DNA of 64,000 nt from an uncultured Paracoccaceae bacterium (GCA_947493145.1 CANLPZ010000002.1:1015364-1079363), one strand, 5' to 3'. Shown: positions 34,472-42,900, numbered from the stretch's first letter. A program made the numbers and translations. Notes: generated by a model from the sequence alone, not told the origin.

Positions 34472-34825
34472 TTAGGGTGCATTTGCTGCAATAAGCCATG
34501 CGGCAATGACCGCTTCGATCGCAAAGTAAAAGGAGGCTTTGCGCAACGGAGGCTTATCAATCACAATTGAAACACCACGCCCAAGGGTCAGGCCCACATA
34601 GGTGATGCCAAGTATGAAATAGGCCATTGGGTCGTTTAGCCAGATACAGGCAAGACCCAAAACAACAAATCCGCCGCCGACTGAGGCACGAAGTTCAGAA
34701 AGCCCCATGGTGGACGTGGTTGGTTCAAGGTCCAGAACCTTTGCGGTAAATCGGGGCGCGAGAAACCCAAAAACGCCAAAGGCAATGGTGGCGAGGGCGC
34801 ATGTGATATTGAACAAAGCGATCAT
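34472..34825 (-). CDS. DUF4345-like membrane protein
   Basis: A 117-aa integral membrane protein with four predicted helices (about residues 2-20, 45-63, 70-88 and 96-115). The layout, including GLSELRASVGGGFVVLGL in helix 2, matches the DUF4345 family of unknown function. Its stop codon lies close to the ssrA promoter region, so transcription of the two may interact. Confidence 0.75.
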   Translation of the reverse strand: MIALFNITCALATIAFGVFGFLAPRFTAKVLDLEPTTSTMGLSELRASVGGGFVVLGLACIWLNDPMAYFILGITYVGLTLGRGVSIVIDKPPLRKASFYFAIEAVIAAWLIAANAP

Positions 34826-34872
34826 TTTGAAGTCCTTTGCACGAAAATACGGTCGCGCCGCTGTTTTGGATT

Positions 34873-34901
34873 AAAAAAGGCGCGCCGAATTGGGCGCGCC
34901 T
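34873..34901 (-). terminator. Intrinsic terminator of the polyamine-type binding-protein gene
   Basis: AGGCGCGCC-GAATTG-GGCGCGCCT is a perfect 9-bp stem followed on the minus strand by TTTTTT. It sits 23 bp after the stop of the binding-protein gene and isolates it from the DUF4345-like gene. Confidence 0.92.
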
Positions 34902-34923
34902 TTGATTGTGATCTGTGGACGGC

Positions 34924-35970
34924 TTAGAAGCCAGCTTTGATCTTTTCAAACTCAGCAATCATTTGTTCACGCATGGCGACCGGCATTGGCAATTGTTCCA
35001 AAACCGGCGCGTCAACCGGACCAAGGCCGGAATCGGCCAAATCTTGGGCGTCAAATGTCGCCATTGCGGTTGCGTTTGCGTGTCCGTAACCCCATTCGTT
35101 GAACATGTATTCCGCAGAAGAATCTTGCAGCCATGCCTCGATGAATTCATGGGCTTTTTCTTCGGAACCTGGTGCGTCTTTCAGGTTCACATAACCGCAG
35201 AACCAAGACGATGATCCTTCGACCGGTGTCCGATTGTACGCAACAGGGTGACCTTCGTCGGCCAAAGTTACAGGGGTTTCATTCCATGACCATGCAACAA
35301 GCACTTCGTTTGTGGCCATAAGTTGAGCCAATTCAACACCATCTGTCCAATAAGCACGGGTGTTGGCATGCGCGACGCGCAACCAATCGGCAGCCGCTTG
35401 AACTTGGTCCGCAGTGACGTCGGTCCAGTCGGAGACACCCGTGGCCAAGAACCCAAGGGCGAACGCATCATCAACGACATCCGGCAATGAAATCCGGCCG
35501 GCGTATTTGGGGTTGTGGAACACCGCAAGGGAGGCAACATCTTCGGCAGAGACCGCTTCGGTGTTATAGGCAACAGCGGTTGTGCCACGGTCCATTGGGA
35601 TGAAATACACATCATCGCCATCGGTCAAAACGGGGGCATTTTTGAAGTCACCGGCAACTTTTGAATAGCTTGGGATTTTCGACAGATCCCAAGGTTCAAT
35701 TAAATCCGCATCCCGCCATTTTTGTACGGACTGTGGGCAAGGGTGGGCGATATCGGCTTTGAAACCGGAACGAAGTTTTTGAAACGCTTCTTCTTCGTCG
35801 CCAAAAAATGCAAAGCTCGGGGCATCACCGTGCTTTTCGATATATTGAGTGAAGAAGTCTTCTTCTTCGTAACCTGACCATTCAAAAACCAAGAGGTCTG
35901 CGTCTTGAGCGGTGGCCGTCGTGGCAAGTGCCACAGCACATGCGGTGCTTAGAAGTGGTGTGAGTTTCAT
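34924..35970 (-). CDS. Extracellular solute-binding protein, spermidine/putrescine (PotD) type
   Basis: Periplasmic binding protein of 348 aa. A signal peptide ending TATAQ-DADL (cleavage near residue 21) is followed by LLVFEWSGYEE, the PotD-like first strand. Aromatic and acidic residues such as W31, Y34 and the WSWNETPV block fit polyamine-type ligands. It has its own terminator, and no permease or ATPase gene is adjacent, so it must work with a transporter encoded elsewhere or serve as a receptor. The exact ligand is unknown. Confidence 0.87.
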   Translation of the reverse strand: MKLTPLLSTACAVALATTATAQDADLLVFEWSGYEEEDFFTQYIEKHGDAPSFAFFGDEEEAFQKLRSGFKADIAHPCPQSVQKWRDADLIEPWDLSKIPSYSKVAGDFKNAPVLTDGDDVYFIPMDRGTTAVAYNTEAVSAEDVASLAVFHNPKYAGRISLPDVVDDAFALGFLATGVSDWTDVTADQVQAAADWLRVAHANTRAYWTDGVELAQLMATNEVLVAWSWNETPVTLADEGHPVAYNRTPVEGSSSWFCGYVNLKDAPGSEEKAHEFIEAWLQDSSAEYMFNEWGYGHANATAMATFDAQDLADSGLGPVDAPVLEQLPMPVAMREQMIAEFEKIKAGF

Positions 35971-36066
35971 CGGAGCGCCTTCTGCATAGAATTTGAGGAG
36001 AATTTAGGTTTTTACGGATGCCCGCGCAAGCGAATTTCGCGTTGTGTTGAGTTTGATAAGGTGTTG

Positions 36067-36798
36067 TTATTTATCTTTTTTTCGCTTTGCAAAAACAGAA
36101 TGGGCAAGTTCTGTTGTGTAATGCATCAAATCATTCAGTATTTGGTCACATGTCTCAGCATCGTGAGATTCCAATGCATCGGCGATTTTTGTATGCAGAT
36201 CGACAATTTTGGCGCGATCCCGTGCGGAAAAGGTGATCATGTTCATCAAGGGTTGCATGGCCTCGACAGCACCAGCCAGTTGGTATGACAAGACGGGATT
36301 GTCTGCGCCATCCACAAGCGCGCGGTGAAAGGCCACGTCTGAGGCGCAAAAAGCTTCGTCTGTTAATCCAGGTTGGCTTTGGCGAAAGGTTTCGGCGCGC
36401 ATCGTCGCCAGTTGATCCGCCGTGCGCCGCTGCGCCGCAAGCGGAACACAGGCACGTTCCAATGTAAATCGCGCTTCACAGGCCGTTTCAAAGCTAACTT
36501 CGTTCATCGAAAGCAGTAACGACGACGTGGTGATTTGCTGGTGATAGGCGTTTTCGAATTTCAAATGATTAACAAACGCCCCGCCAGTCGCACCGCGTTG
36601 TGTCCGGATCAAGGACTGCGCTGCGAGTCGTTTCAACGCCTCGCGAACGGAGGATCGCGAAACGTCGAATTGATCGGCCAGTTCCGATTCTGACGGCAAC
36701 CGTTCATCAACGGGCAATTCCCCACTGATGATCGCATCCTTGATGGATTGGGCGATTTGAACGGACAGGTCTGCGGTTGATTCCGGATCAATTTTCAT
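36067..36798 (-). CDS. GntR-family (FadR/FCD) transcriptional regulator
   Basis: A 243-aa regulator. The winged helix-turn-helix (about residues 10-75) includes LPSESELADQFDVSRSSVRE, and the FCD ligand domain (about 95-225) carries the metal-binding His and Asp pattern in ASDVAFHRALVDG. The ATG at 36798 is chosen from the family start; the frame stays open much further upstream, opposite the divergent gene, but that part is not protein-like. The start codon lies within an 18-bp inverted repeat with two GntR-type operators, so it likely represses itself and the divergent DMSP operon. Confidence 0.92.
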   Translation of the reverse strand: MKIDPESTADLSVQIAQSIKDAIISGELPVDERLPSESELADQFDVSRSSVREALKRLAAQSLIRTQRGATGGAFVNHLKFENAYHQQITTSSLLLSMNEVSFETACEARFTLERACVPLAAQRRTADQLATMRAETFRQSQPGLTDEAFCASDVAFHRALVDGADNPVLSYQLAGAVEAMQPLMNMITFSARDRAKIVDLHTKIADALESHDAETCDQILNDLMHYTTELAHSVFAKRKKDK

Positions 36799-36847
36799 TT
36801 GTCTGACATTTAATGGTTGCACGATGAAGTTAAATGTCAGACAAATG
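36796..36847. promoter_or_regulatory. Twin GntR/FCD operators within an 18-bp inverted repeat
   Basis: CATTTGTCTGACATTTAA (36796-36813) is repeated exactly inverted at 36830-36847 with a 16-bp spacer. Each arm holds a small palindrome, TGTCTGACA (36800-36808) and TGTCAGACA (36835-36843), of the TNGTCNNACNA type bound by FadR-like FCD proteins. The left arm includes the start codon of the gntR gene. The right arm is 33 bp upstream of the DUF2182 start. The sequence fits simultaneous repression of both directions. Confidence 0.75.
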
Positions 36848-36879
36848 TTTTGCAAGACATGTTCGAATGGGAGGTCGAC

Positions 36880-37695
36880 ATGGGGATGTTGCGCCAGTCG
36901 CTCCGTATGCCAGTGCGAAATATTTTGTGGATCGGGTTTTTCGTCGCGATCCTTGCGTCGTGGTGGATGATGTACGCCATGGCCATGTCGATGGACCTTG
37001 ATTGGATCGGCCGTCCCGGCGAAATGGGGCAAACCATGCGCGCCATGGACCCACGCATGGACATGTATATGCCAATGGCGGAATTCGGTCCGGTGTTTGC
37101 CATGTGGGCGATCATGATGGCGGCGATGATGTTGCCGACTTTGGTGCCGACGTTGCGGTCGTATGAAGATTTGATTCAAAACGCGGATGGAACGCGCGTC
37201 GGTTGGATCGGTGTTTTGGCGGGCTATTTCGTTGTTTGGGTCGGCTTCGCGGCCCTTATAACCGCGGTTCAATTGGCGCTGTTGTATGGTGGCATTGTCG
37301 ATATGTTGGGTATCTTTACGGCGCCGCTGTTGTCGGCGGCATTGCTGATCGTCGTCGGCGCGTTTCAATTCACACGGGCCAAAGAAATCTGTCACGGGGT
37401 GTGTCACGCACCGATGATGTATTTCCTTGGTCATTGGAAAACGGGGCTGTCGGGCGGATTCCGAATGGGAATTGGGCTTGGCGCGTTTTGCGTTGGATGC
37501 TGCTGGGGCTTTATGGTGCTCGGCTTTGTTGGTGGAGTTATGAGCCTGTTGTGGATGGGTCTTGCCACCTTTTTTATGGTTTTGGAAAAACTGCCCGCAG
37601 TTGGGCATCGAATTACACGTCCCTTGGGATTTGTATTGATCATTGCAGGTCTGGGTTATGGGCTGTGGGTGGTCACAGGAAATGGAGCAATTTAA
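36880..37695 (+). CDS. DUF2182 membrane protein (predicted metal-binding)
   Basis: A 271-aa integral membrane protein with about six helices. It is rich in Met near the first loop (MMYAMAMSMD, MDPRMDMYMPM) and has Cys/His clusters KEICHGVCHAPMM and FCVGCCWGFM in helical regions, hence the metal-binding annotation of DUF2182. GGGAGG five bases before the ATG at 36880 decides the start over upstream options. Its stop overlaps the DUF1326 ATG by one base; DUF2182 and DUF1326 genes are often paired. Here they open the operon leading to dmdA. Function unproven. Confidence 0.87.
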   Translation: MGMLRQSLRMPVRNILWIGFFVAILASWWMMYAMAMSMDLDWIGRPGEMGQTMRAMDPRMDMYMPMAEFGPVFAMWAIMMAAMMLPTLVPTLRSYEDLIQNADGTRVGWIGVLAGYFVVWVGFAALITAVQLALLYGGIVDMLGIFTAPLLSAALLIVVGAFQFTRAKEICHGVCHAPMMYFLGHWKTGLSGGFRMGIGLGAFCVGCCWGFMVLGFVGGVMSLLWMGLATFFMVLEKLPAVGHRITRPLGFVLIIAGLGYGLWVVTGNGAI

Positions 37696-38402
37696 TGGCT
37701 GAAACACAACGACCTACTGCAGATAAACTGCCGATTTCGCAACGGATTGACCAGCGAATGGAAAACCCAAAGCGCCGCAAAATGCAACCAACAGACTGGG
37801 CAATCAAGGGTGAGCTTTTCCTCAATTGTTCCTGTACTGTGTTTTGCCCTTGTGTGGTGTCTTTGGGCGCGCACCCCCCGACAGAGGGACATTGCCACGC
37901 GTGGATGGCGATTGCCATCGACGAGGGCCATTTCGAAGGCGAAGACCTGTCCGGCCTGAATGTTGGTCTATTGGTCGATATCCCTGGACGTATGGGGGAG
38001 GGCGACTGGAAAGTTGCTGCCTATGTGGACGAACGCGCAACGCAAAAGGCCTATAATGGAATTCTAAAGATTTTCAGCGGGCAAGCAGGTGGAACAACAG
38101 GGTTATTTACCTTCCTTGTGTCTGAAATCATTGGCGCGGAACGTGAAAAAGTCGAAATCGTTCGTGAGGGCAATAAACGCGGAATTTACATTGGACGCAA
38201 AATTTCGGGCGAGATTGAGCTGATCGAGGGCGCAAGCCCAGATCATCCTGTCATGATTAGCAACTCTAAGTACTGGATGGGACCGGACATCATTGCTGCC
38301 AAAGGTTTGAAATCCAAAGTGCGCGATTATGGCCGCGTATGGGATTTCGGCGGAAAATCAGCGGAGGTCTGCGCGATCGATTGGAAAGGTCCCAAGGCGT
38401 GA
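37695..38402 (+). CDS. DUF1326-domain protein
   Basis: A 235-aa soluble protein of the DUF1326 family, function unknown. The striking feature is the cysteine cluster NCSCTVFCPCVVS (about residues 42-54), a CxC...CxC arrangement suited to metal binding, followed by a nearby GHCHAW. The rest is beta-rich. The gene overlaps both neighbours: one base with DUF2182, and a GTGA overlap with the DinB gene. The pairing suggests a membrane-plus-soluble metal-handling unit, an inference. Confidence 0.87.
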   Translation: MAETQRPTADKLPISQRIDQRMENPKRRKMQPTDWAIKGELFLNCSCTVFCPCVVSLGAHPPTEGHCHAWMAIAIDEGHFEGEDLSGLNVGLLVDIPGRMGEGDWKVAAYVDERATQKAYNGILKIFSGQAGGTTGLFTFLVSEIIGAEREKVEIVREGNKRGIYIGRKISGEIELIEGASPDHPVMISNSKYWMGPDIIAAKGLKSKVRDYGRVWDFGGKSAEVCAIDWKGPKA

Positions 38403-38905
38403 TCCAGATCGGCTATTGCCAATACATGGGGCGCTATAATGCTTGGCAAAACAATGGTTTGATCGATGTTGTTCAAGGGATGTCGCAAGATGATCTTGCC
38501 CGTGATCAAGGGGCGTTTTTTGGATCAATTTGGGGCACAATGAACCACCTTCTTTGGGGCGATGAAATTTGGATTTCACGCCTGGATAAGGGCACATCGA
38601 ATGACAAGGTTATTGCGACCAGTACTGATATGGTTGCGGACATTGATGCGTGGGTTGCAAAGCGTCGGGCGTTGGACAGCCGCATTTTGTCTTGGGCGTC
38701 GACCGTAACGCAAGAAACATTAGATGGCGATCTGACGTGGCATTCCGCCAGCTTTAACCAAGATTATTCCAAACCTATGGCGGTTGGCGTGATGCAGATG
38801 TTCAATCATCAAACACATCATCGCGGCCAAATTCACACCATGTTGACGGCGCAAGGGAAATCGTTGCCTGACACCGATATCCCTTTGTTACCTGAAACAG
38901 CCTAA
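38399..38905 (+). CDS. DinB-family protein
   Basis: A 168-aa four-helix DinB/YfiT-type protein. The metal triad is formed by His in GTMNHLLWGD (about residue 45) and two His in FNHQTHHRGQIH (about residues 138-146). The start is a GTG at 38399 inside the DUF1326 stop. Members of this superfamily include thiol-dependent S-transferases, so in a DMSP/methanethiol context a thiol-transfer or isomerase role is conceivable but unproven. dmdA starts 16 bp downstream. Confidence 0.88.
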   Translation: MIQIGYCQYMGRYNAWQNNGLIDVVQGMSQDDLARDQGAFFGSIWGTMNHLLWGDEIWISRLDKGTSNDKVIATSTDMVADIDAWVAKRRALDSRILSWASTVTQETLDGDLTWHSASFNQDYSKPMAVGVMQMFNHQTHHRGQIHTMLTAQGKSLPDTDIPLLPETA

Positions 38906-38921
38906 CGCGGGAGCACCAAAA

Positions 38922-40034
38922 ATGAATATTCCACTTTTGTCACCCTCACGTCGCTTGCGCCGAACTCCGTTTTCCAAAGGTGTCGAAGCCGCTGGCGTGA
39001 AGGCCTATACCGTTTACAATCATATGCTTTTGCCAACGGTGTTCCGGTCGGTCGAAGAAGATTACAAACATCTTAAAAATGCAGTGCAAATTTGGGATGT
39101 TTCGTGTGAACGACAGGTTGAATTGCGTGGGCCTGATGCAGGGCGATTGATGCAAATGCTGACACCGCGTGACCTGCGTGGCATGAATGCAGGTCAGTGT
39201 TTTTACGTCCCGATTGTGGATGAAACGGGCGGAATGCTGAACGATCCGGTTGCTGTGAAACTGGCCGAAGATCGGTGGTGGATTTCAATTGCAGACAGCG
39301 ATTTACTGTATTGGGTCAAAGGGATCGTTCATGGTTGGCGTCTGGATGTGCTTGTGGATGAACCGGATGTTTCACCACTTGGAATCCAAGGTCCAAAATC
39401 CGAAGAATTGATGGCGCGGGTTTTTGGTGATGCCGTCAAGAACGTGAAATTCTTTCGCTTTGGGCATTTCGATTTTCAAGGCCGCGATATGGTTATCGCG
39501 CGGTCTGGGTATTCGAAACAAGGCGGTTTTGAAATCTATGTCGAAGGCGGCGATATCGGCATGGATCTTTGGAATGCGTTGATGGAGGCAGGCAAGGATC
39601 TGGATGTCCACGCAGGATGCCCGAACTTGATTGAACGGATCGAAGGTGGCTTGCTAAGTTACGGCAATGACATGACCGACGACAACACCCCGCATGAATG
39701 CGGATTGGGTAAGTTCTGCAACACGAACACGGCAATTGGCTGTATCGGACGCGACGCTTTGTTGCGCGTCGCAAAAGAAGGCCCAGTTCAGCAAATTCGC
39801 GCAATTTCAATTCATGGCGATAAAGTTCCATTGTGCGACAGTTGGTGGCCGATTGTAACGACTAAAGGCCAAACAATCGGTCGGGTGAGTTCGGCCGCAT
39901 GGTCGCCGGATTTCAACACCAACGTCGCGATTGGAATGGTGCGAATGACCCATTGGGACGACCAAACAGAAATTTTGGTTCAAACACCCGACGGTCAACG
40001 CGACGCAACAGTTTTTGAATCATTTTGGATTTAA
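38922..40034 (+). CDS. dmdA: Dimethylsulfoniopropionate demethylase
   Basis: Tetrahydrofolate-dependent DMSP demethylase of the GcvT superfamily, giving 3-methylmercaptopropionate and 5-methyl-THF. The N-terminal RRTPFSKGVEAAGVKAYTVYN and the WDVSCERQVELRG and GQCFYVPIVDETGGMLNDPV blocks match roseobacter DmdA closely, and 370 aa is the expected size, longer at the start than plain glycine-cleavage T proteins. It follows the DinB gene and precedes acuI by 18 bp, the known dmdA-acuI arrangement. A generic aminomethyltransferase is a less likely alternative. Confidence 0.93.
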   Translation: MNIPLLSPSRRLRRTPFSKGVEAAGVKAYTVYNHMLLPTVFRSVEEDYKHLKNAVQIWDVSCERQVELRGPDAGRLMQMLTPRDLRGMNAGQCFYVPIVDETGGMLNDPVAVKLAEDRWWISIADSDLLYWVKGIVHGWRLDVLVDEPDVSPLGIQGPKSEELMARVFGDAVKNVKFFRFGHFDFQGRDMVIARSGYSKQGGFEIYVEGGDIGMDLWNALMEAGKDLDVHAGCPNLIERIEGGLLSYGNDMTDDNTPHECGLGKFCNTNTAIGCIGRDALLRVAKEGPVQQIRAISIHGDKVPLCDSWWPIVTTKGQTIGRVSSAAWSPDFNTNVAIGMVRMTHWDDQTEILVQTPDGQRDATVFESFWI

Positions 40035-40052
40035 CGGAAAGGAAGGAACCAC

Positions 40053-41045
40053 ATGTTTAATGCATTGGTTGTAAATAAGGACGAAGACAGCGGGAAAACC
40101 TCTGCGGCGGTTGAAGAAATTTCAATGGATCAGCTGCCAGAGGGTGATGTTGTTGTCGCTGTTGAGTATTCAACGGTGAATTACAAGGATGGCCTATGTA
40201 TCGGTCCAGGTGGTGGACTGGTTCGCACCTACCCACATGTTCCAGGTATTGATTTTGCCGGTACGGTCGAAAGTTCGGACAGCGATCAATACAAAGCCGG
40301 GGACAAGGTCGTATTGACCGGTTGGCGTGTTGGCGAAAATCGCTGGGGTGGATATGCGCAAAAAGCGCGTGTGAAATCCAGCCAATTGGTGCCTTTGCCC
40401 GACGGTTTAAGCAGCCGTCATGCCATGGCGGTAGGGACCGCAGGGTTCACCGCGATGTTGGCTGTTATGGCGCTCGAAGACCACGGTTTAAAACCAGATC
40501 AAGGGCCGGTTTTGGTCACGGGGGCCGCAGGCGGCGTTGGATCGGTTGCGACCGCGATCTTGGCGAACCTCGGGTACGAGGTTGCGGCCGTCACTGGGCG
40601 CCCAGAAACCGCAGAGTATTTGAAAACGCTTGGTGCGACCCAAATCGTGCCGCGCGAAGAGATCAATGAAACGACCAAACGCCCGCTTGAAGCGGAAACT
40701 TGGGCAGGCTGTGTTGATGCCGTTGGCGGCGATATGCTGGCACGTGTACTTGGGCAAATGAAATATGGTGCAAGCGTTTCTGCTGTTGGTTTGGCCGGCG
40801 GTGCGGGCCTGCCTGCAACGGTTATTCCTTTCCTATTGCGGGGGGTGAACCTCTTGGGAATCGACAGTGTGATGCAGCCGTTTGAACAACGTGTGCGGGC
40901 GTGGGACCGAATTGCCAAAGACCTGCCGATGGATAAACTTGATGCGATGGTCCACCCTGCAACTCTGTCGGATTTGCCGCAATTGGGCCGCGATATTCTT
41001 GCCGGTCAGGTAAAGGGTCGTGTCGTCGTTGACGTAAACGCATAA
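40053..41045 (+). CDS. acuI: Acryloyl-CoA reductase (MDR superfamily)
   Basis: NADPH-dependent medium-chain reductase of the YhdH/AcuI type that converts acryloyl-CoA to propionyl-CoA, detoxifying a reactive DMSP product. The 330-aa protein has the quinone-reductase layout: YSTVNYKDGLCIGPGGG at the N-terminus, VLTGWRVGENRWGGYAQ in the middle, and the nucleotide loop VTGAAGGVGSVA (about residues 149-160). It follows dmdA in the same operon (GGAAAGGAAGG ahead of the ATG). Confidence 0.95.
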   Translation: MFNALVVNKDEDSGKTSAAVEEISMDQLPEGDVVVAVEYSTVNYKDGLCIGPGGGLVRTYPHVPGIDFAGTVESSDSDQYKAGDKVVLTGWRVGENRWGGYAQKARVKSSQLVPLPDGLSSRHAMAVGTAGFTAMLAVMALEDHGLKPDQGPVLVTGAAGGVGSVATAILANLGYEVAAVTGRPETAEYLKTLGATQIVPREEINETTKRPLEAETWAGCVDAVGGDMLARVLGQMKYGASVSAVGLAGGAGLPATVIPFLLRGVNLLGIDSVMQPFEQRVRAWDRIAKDLPMDKLDAMVHPATLSDLPQLGRDILAGQVKGRVVVDVNA

Positions 41046-41050
41046 CTTTT

Positions 41051-41088
41051 TTCGAAGGCGATTCGATTGATTGCGGATCGCCTTCGAA
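41051..41088. repeat. 12-bp inverted repeat after acuI
   Basis: TTCGAAGGCGAT (41051-41062) and ATCGCCTTCGAA (41077-41088) are perfect complements around a 14-nt loop, 5 bp after the acuI stop. No T-run follows on either strand, so it is not a standard intrinsic terminator. It may stabilise the mRNA 3' end or form a Rho-related pause. Confidence 0.6.
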
Positions 41089-41137
41089 TGCCGGTCGCGG
41101 TATTTGGTTTCGAATAGATTTAACATCCTAAACTTTG

Positions 41138-41187
41138 TGCAGTTTTGTCTTATTTCCTTAGGAAAAACTGCAAAAATCCAGTAGAAT
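41138..41187 (+). promoter_or_regulatory. Inverted repeat and putative promoter of the BCCT gene
   Basis: TGCAGTTTT (41138-41146) and AAAACTGCA (41164-41172) form a 9-bp inverted repeat overlapping the expected -35 region; TAGAAT at 41182-41187 is a likely -10 box, 37 bp before the BCCT start. No TTGACA-like box stands in front, as for activator-dependent or operator-overlapped promoters. The repeat differs from the GntR operators of the dmdA operon. Confidence 0.4.
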
Positions 41188-41223
41188 GATCCCATAAATA
41201 TAACAACAAAGGGATCCAGTTTA

Positions 41224-42888
41224 ATGTCAATGAAACCTCCTTTATCGGACTTGCCGATAAAAACAGCTGCGGGCGGTTTTTACCGTGGCTTTAGTGTAAA
41301 TGTGACGGTGGTCAGTAAGATCATCATCAGCCTTTTGGTCGTCTGGTGCATCTTTTGGCCAGTCCAAGCGGGCAACGTCTTAGGCAATTGGAATAGTGTT
41401 ATCCTCGCGAATTTCGCGTCGTGGTACATTTGGATTGTTGCGGCGTTTGTTATCGTCTGTGTCGGGTTGGCGATCTGGCCGACCGCAGGGCGAATGAATT
41501 TGGGCGCCGAGGGCGAAAAGCCAGAGTTTTCGAATTTTTCGTGGTTTTCCATGATGTTCGGCGCCGGTATCGGTGTGGGGATGTTGACATGGGCTGTTGC
41601 TGAACCCGTCGCGCATTTCGGATCGAACCCCGAAACAATCCAAGGTCTGACAACAGGCGGAGCCGCAGACAACGTGCGCTCAGCTTACAAATGGTCGTTC
41701 TTGCACTGGGGCTTTGGTGCTTGGGCGTGTTATGCGATTTGTGGATTGTCACTGGCGTTCTTTAGCTACCGGCGTGGATTGCCGCTGACGATCCGGTCGT
41801 CGCTGACACCAATTTTCGGCAAATCCTTGTCAGGTGTTGTTGGACATATCATCGACATCGTGGCTGTTGTGGCAACTATTCTTGGTGTTGCGCAAACGCT
41901 TGGTTTTGGTGTGGAACAATTCGTTGCTGGTCTGACACGTATCGGGATCGGTGGTCTTATGCAGGCTGATGGCGGTGCGACAAGCCTTGGTATTGTTGTT
42001 GCTTTGTTGGTCATTATGGGCGCGTCTACGCTATCGGCACTGTCTGGGGTCGGCAAAGGCATCAAATGGTTGTCGAACATCAATATGGTGCTTTCGATCA
42101 TCCTTTTGGGCTTTTTCATCATCTTTGGCGCCACGTGGTTCGGCGCAACCGCGATGTTTGTTGGTCTTTGGGATTACGTCTTAGCGCTTCCGCAACTTAG
42201 CTTTAACGTGTGGCGTTCAGATGGCGTCGAAGGGTCAGAAGCGTTCTTGTTGGCGCAATGGCAGGGCTGGTGGCCTGTGTTCTATTGGGCTTGGTGGATT
42301 GCATTTGCACCATTTGTCGGCCTGTTCCTTGCACGTATTTCGCGTGGACGGACAATCCGTGAATTCGTTCTAGGTGCGATGATTGTGCCTGCGTTGATGT
42401 GCTTTGTCTGGTTCGCATGGGCCGGTGGTACAGCAATTGACCTTGAACTAAACGGGGACGCAAATGGCGTGATTTTTGATGCTGCGAATGGTGACAAAAT
42501 CTTTGCCATGACAGAATTCATGTTGGCCCCAATCGCTCAAGCTTTGGCTTGGTTGATGGCCCTCTTGATCGTTGTTTTGCTGATGACCTTTTTGGTCACC
42601 TCTGCTGACTCGGCTGTTTTGATCGTTAACACGATTAACGCAGCGGGCGACGAAGGTCCAAAAGCGCGTCCACATATCATGTTCTGGGGCGCGGCACTTG
42701 CGTTGGTCGTGGGTGGTTTGCTGATCTCAGGCGGGACCAGTGCGATCCAAACAGCGATGGTCATCGGTGCTTTGCCGTTCTCAATCGTGATGGCGATGAT
42801 GTGTATCTCGCTTGTGAAAGCCATTTATAATGATGGTAAACGCGATGCGGCCGGTGTGCCGTCAGTTACTGTGACACCAGCGGAATAA
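41224..42888 (+). CDS. BCCT-family transporter (betaine/DMSP type)
   Basis: Twelve-helix betaine-choline-carnitine transporter, 554 aa. The glycine-rich FGAGIGVGMLTWAVAEP (TM3) and the aromatic-box region FYWAWWIAFAPFVGLFLARI followed by SRGRTIREF (TM8 and loop) are canonical. There is no long osmosensory C-terminal tail, so it is probably a catabolic importer. Its place directly after acuI points to DMSP or glycine betaine as substrate; the ligand cannot be decided from sequence alone. A strong terminator follows. Confidence 0.92.
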   Translation: MSMKPPLSDLPIKTAAGGFYRGFSVNVTVVSKIIISLLVVWCIFWPVQAGNVLGNWNSVILANFASWYIWIVAAFVIVCVGLAIWPTAGRMNLGAEGEKPEFSNFSWFSMMFGAGIGVGMLTWAVAEPVAHFGSNPETIQGLTTGGAADNVRSAYKWSFLHWGFGAWACYAICGLSLAFFSYRRGLPLTIRSSLTPIFGKSLSGVVGHIIDIVAVVATILGVAQTLGFGVEQFVAGLTRIGIGGLMQADGGATSLGIVVALLVIMGASTLSALSGVGKGIKWLSNINMVLSIILLGFFIIFGATWFGATAMFVGLWDYVLALPQLSFNVWRSDGVEGSEAFLLAQWQGWWPVFYWAWWIAFAPFVGLFLARISRGRTIREFVLGAMIVPALMCFVWFAWAGGTAIDLELNGDANGVIFDAANGDKIFAMTEFMLAPIAQALAWLMALLIVVLLMTFLVTSADSAVLIVNTINAAGDEGPKARPHIMFWGAALALVVGGLLISGGTSAIQTAMVIGALPFSIVMAMMCISLVKAIYNDGKRDAAGVPSVTVTPAE

Positions 42889-42900
42889 CCAAAACCCATG

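Noticed and set aside
34173-34499. Open frame for a 108-aa protein ending in ANDNRAPVAMAA
   Set aside because: This is the tmRNA gene; the C-terminal residues are the proteolysis tag, and the rest covers the acceptor piece and spacer.
36799-37707. Long N-terminal extension of the GntR frame, opposite the DUF2182 gene
   Set aside because: The extension is low-complexity His/Gln/Arg-rich shadow sequence; the GntR family start is at 36798.
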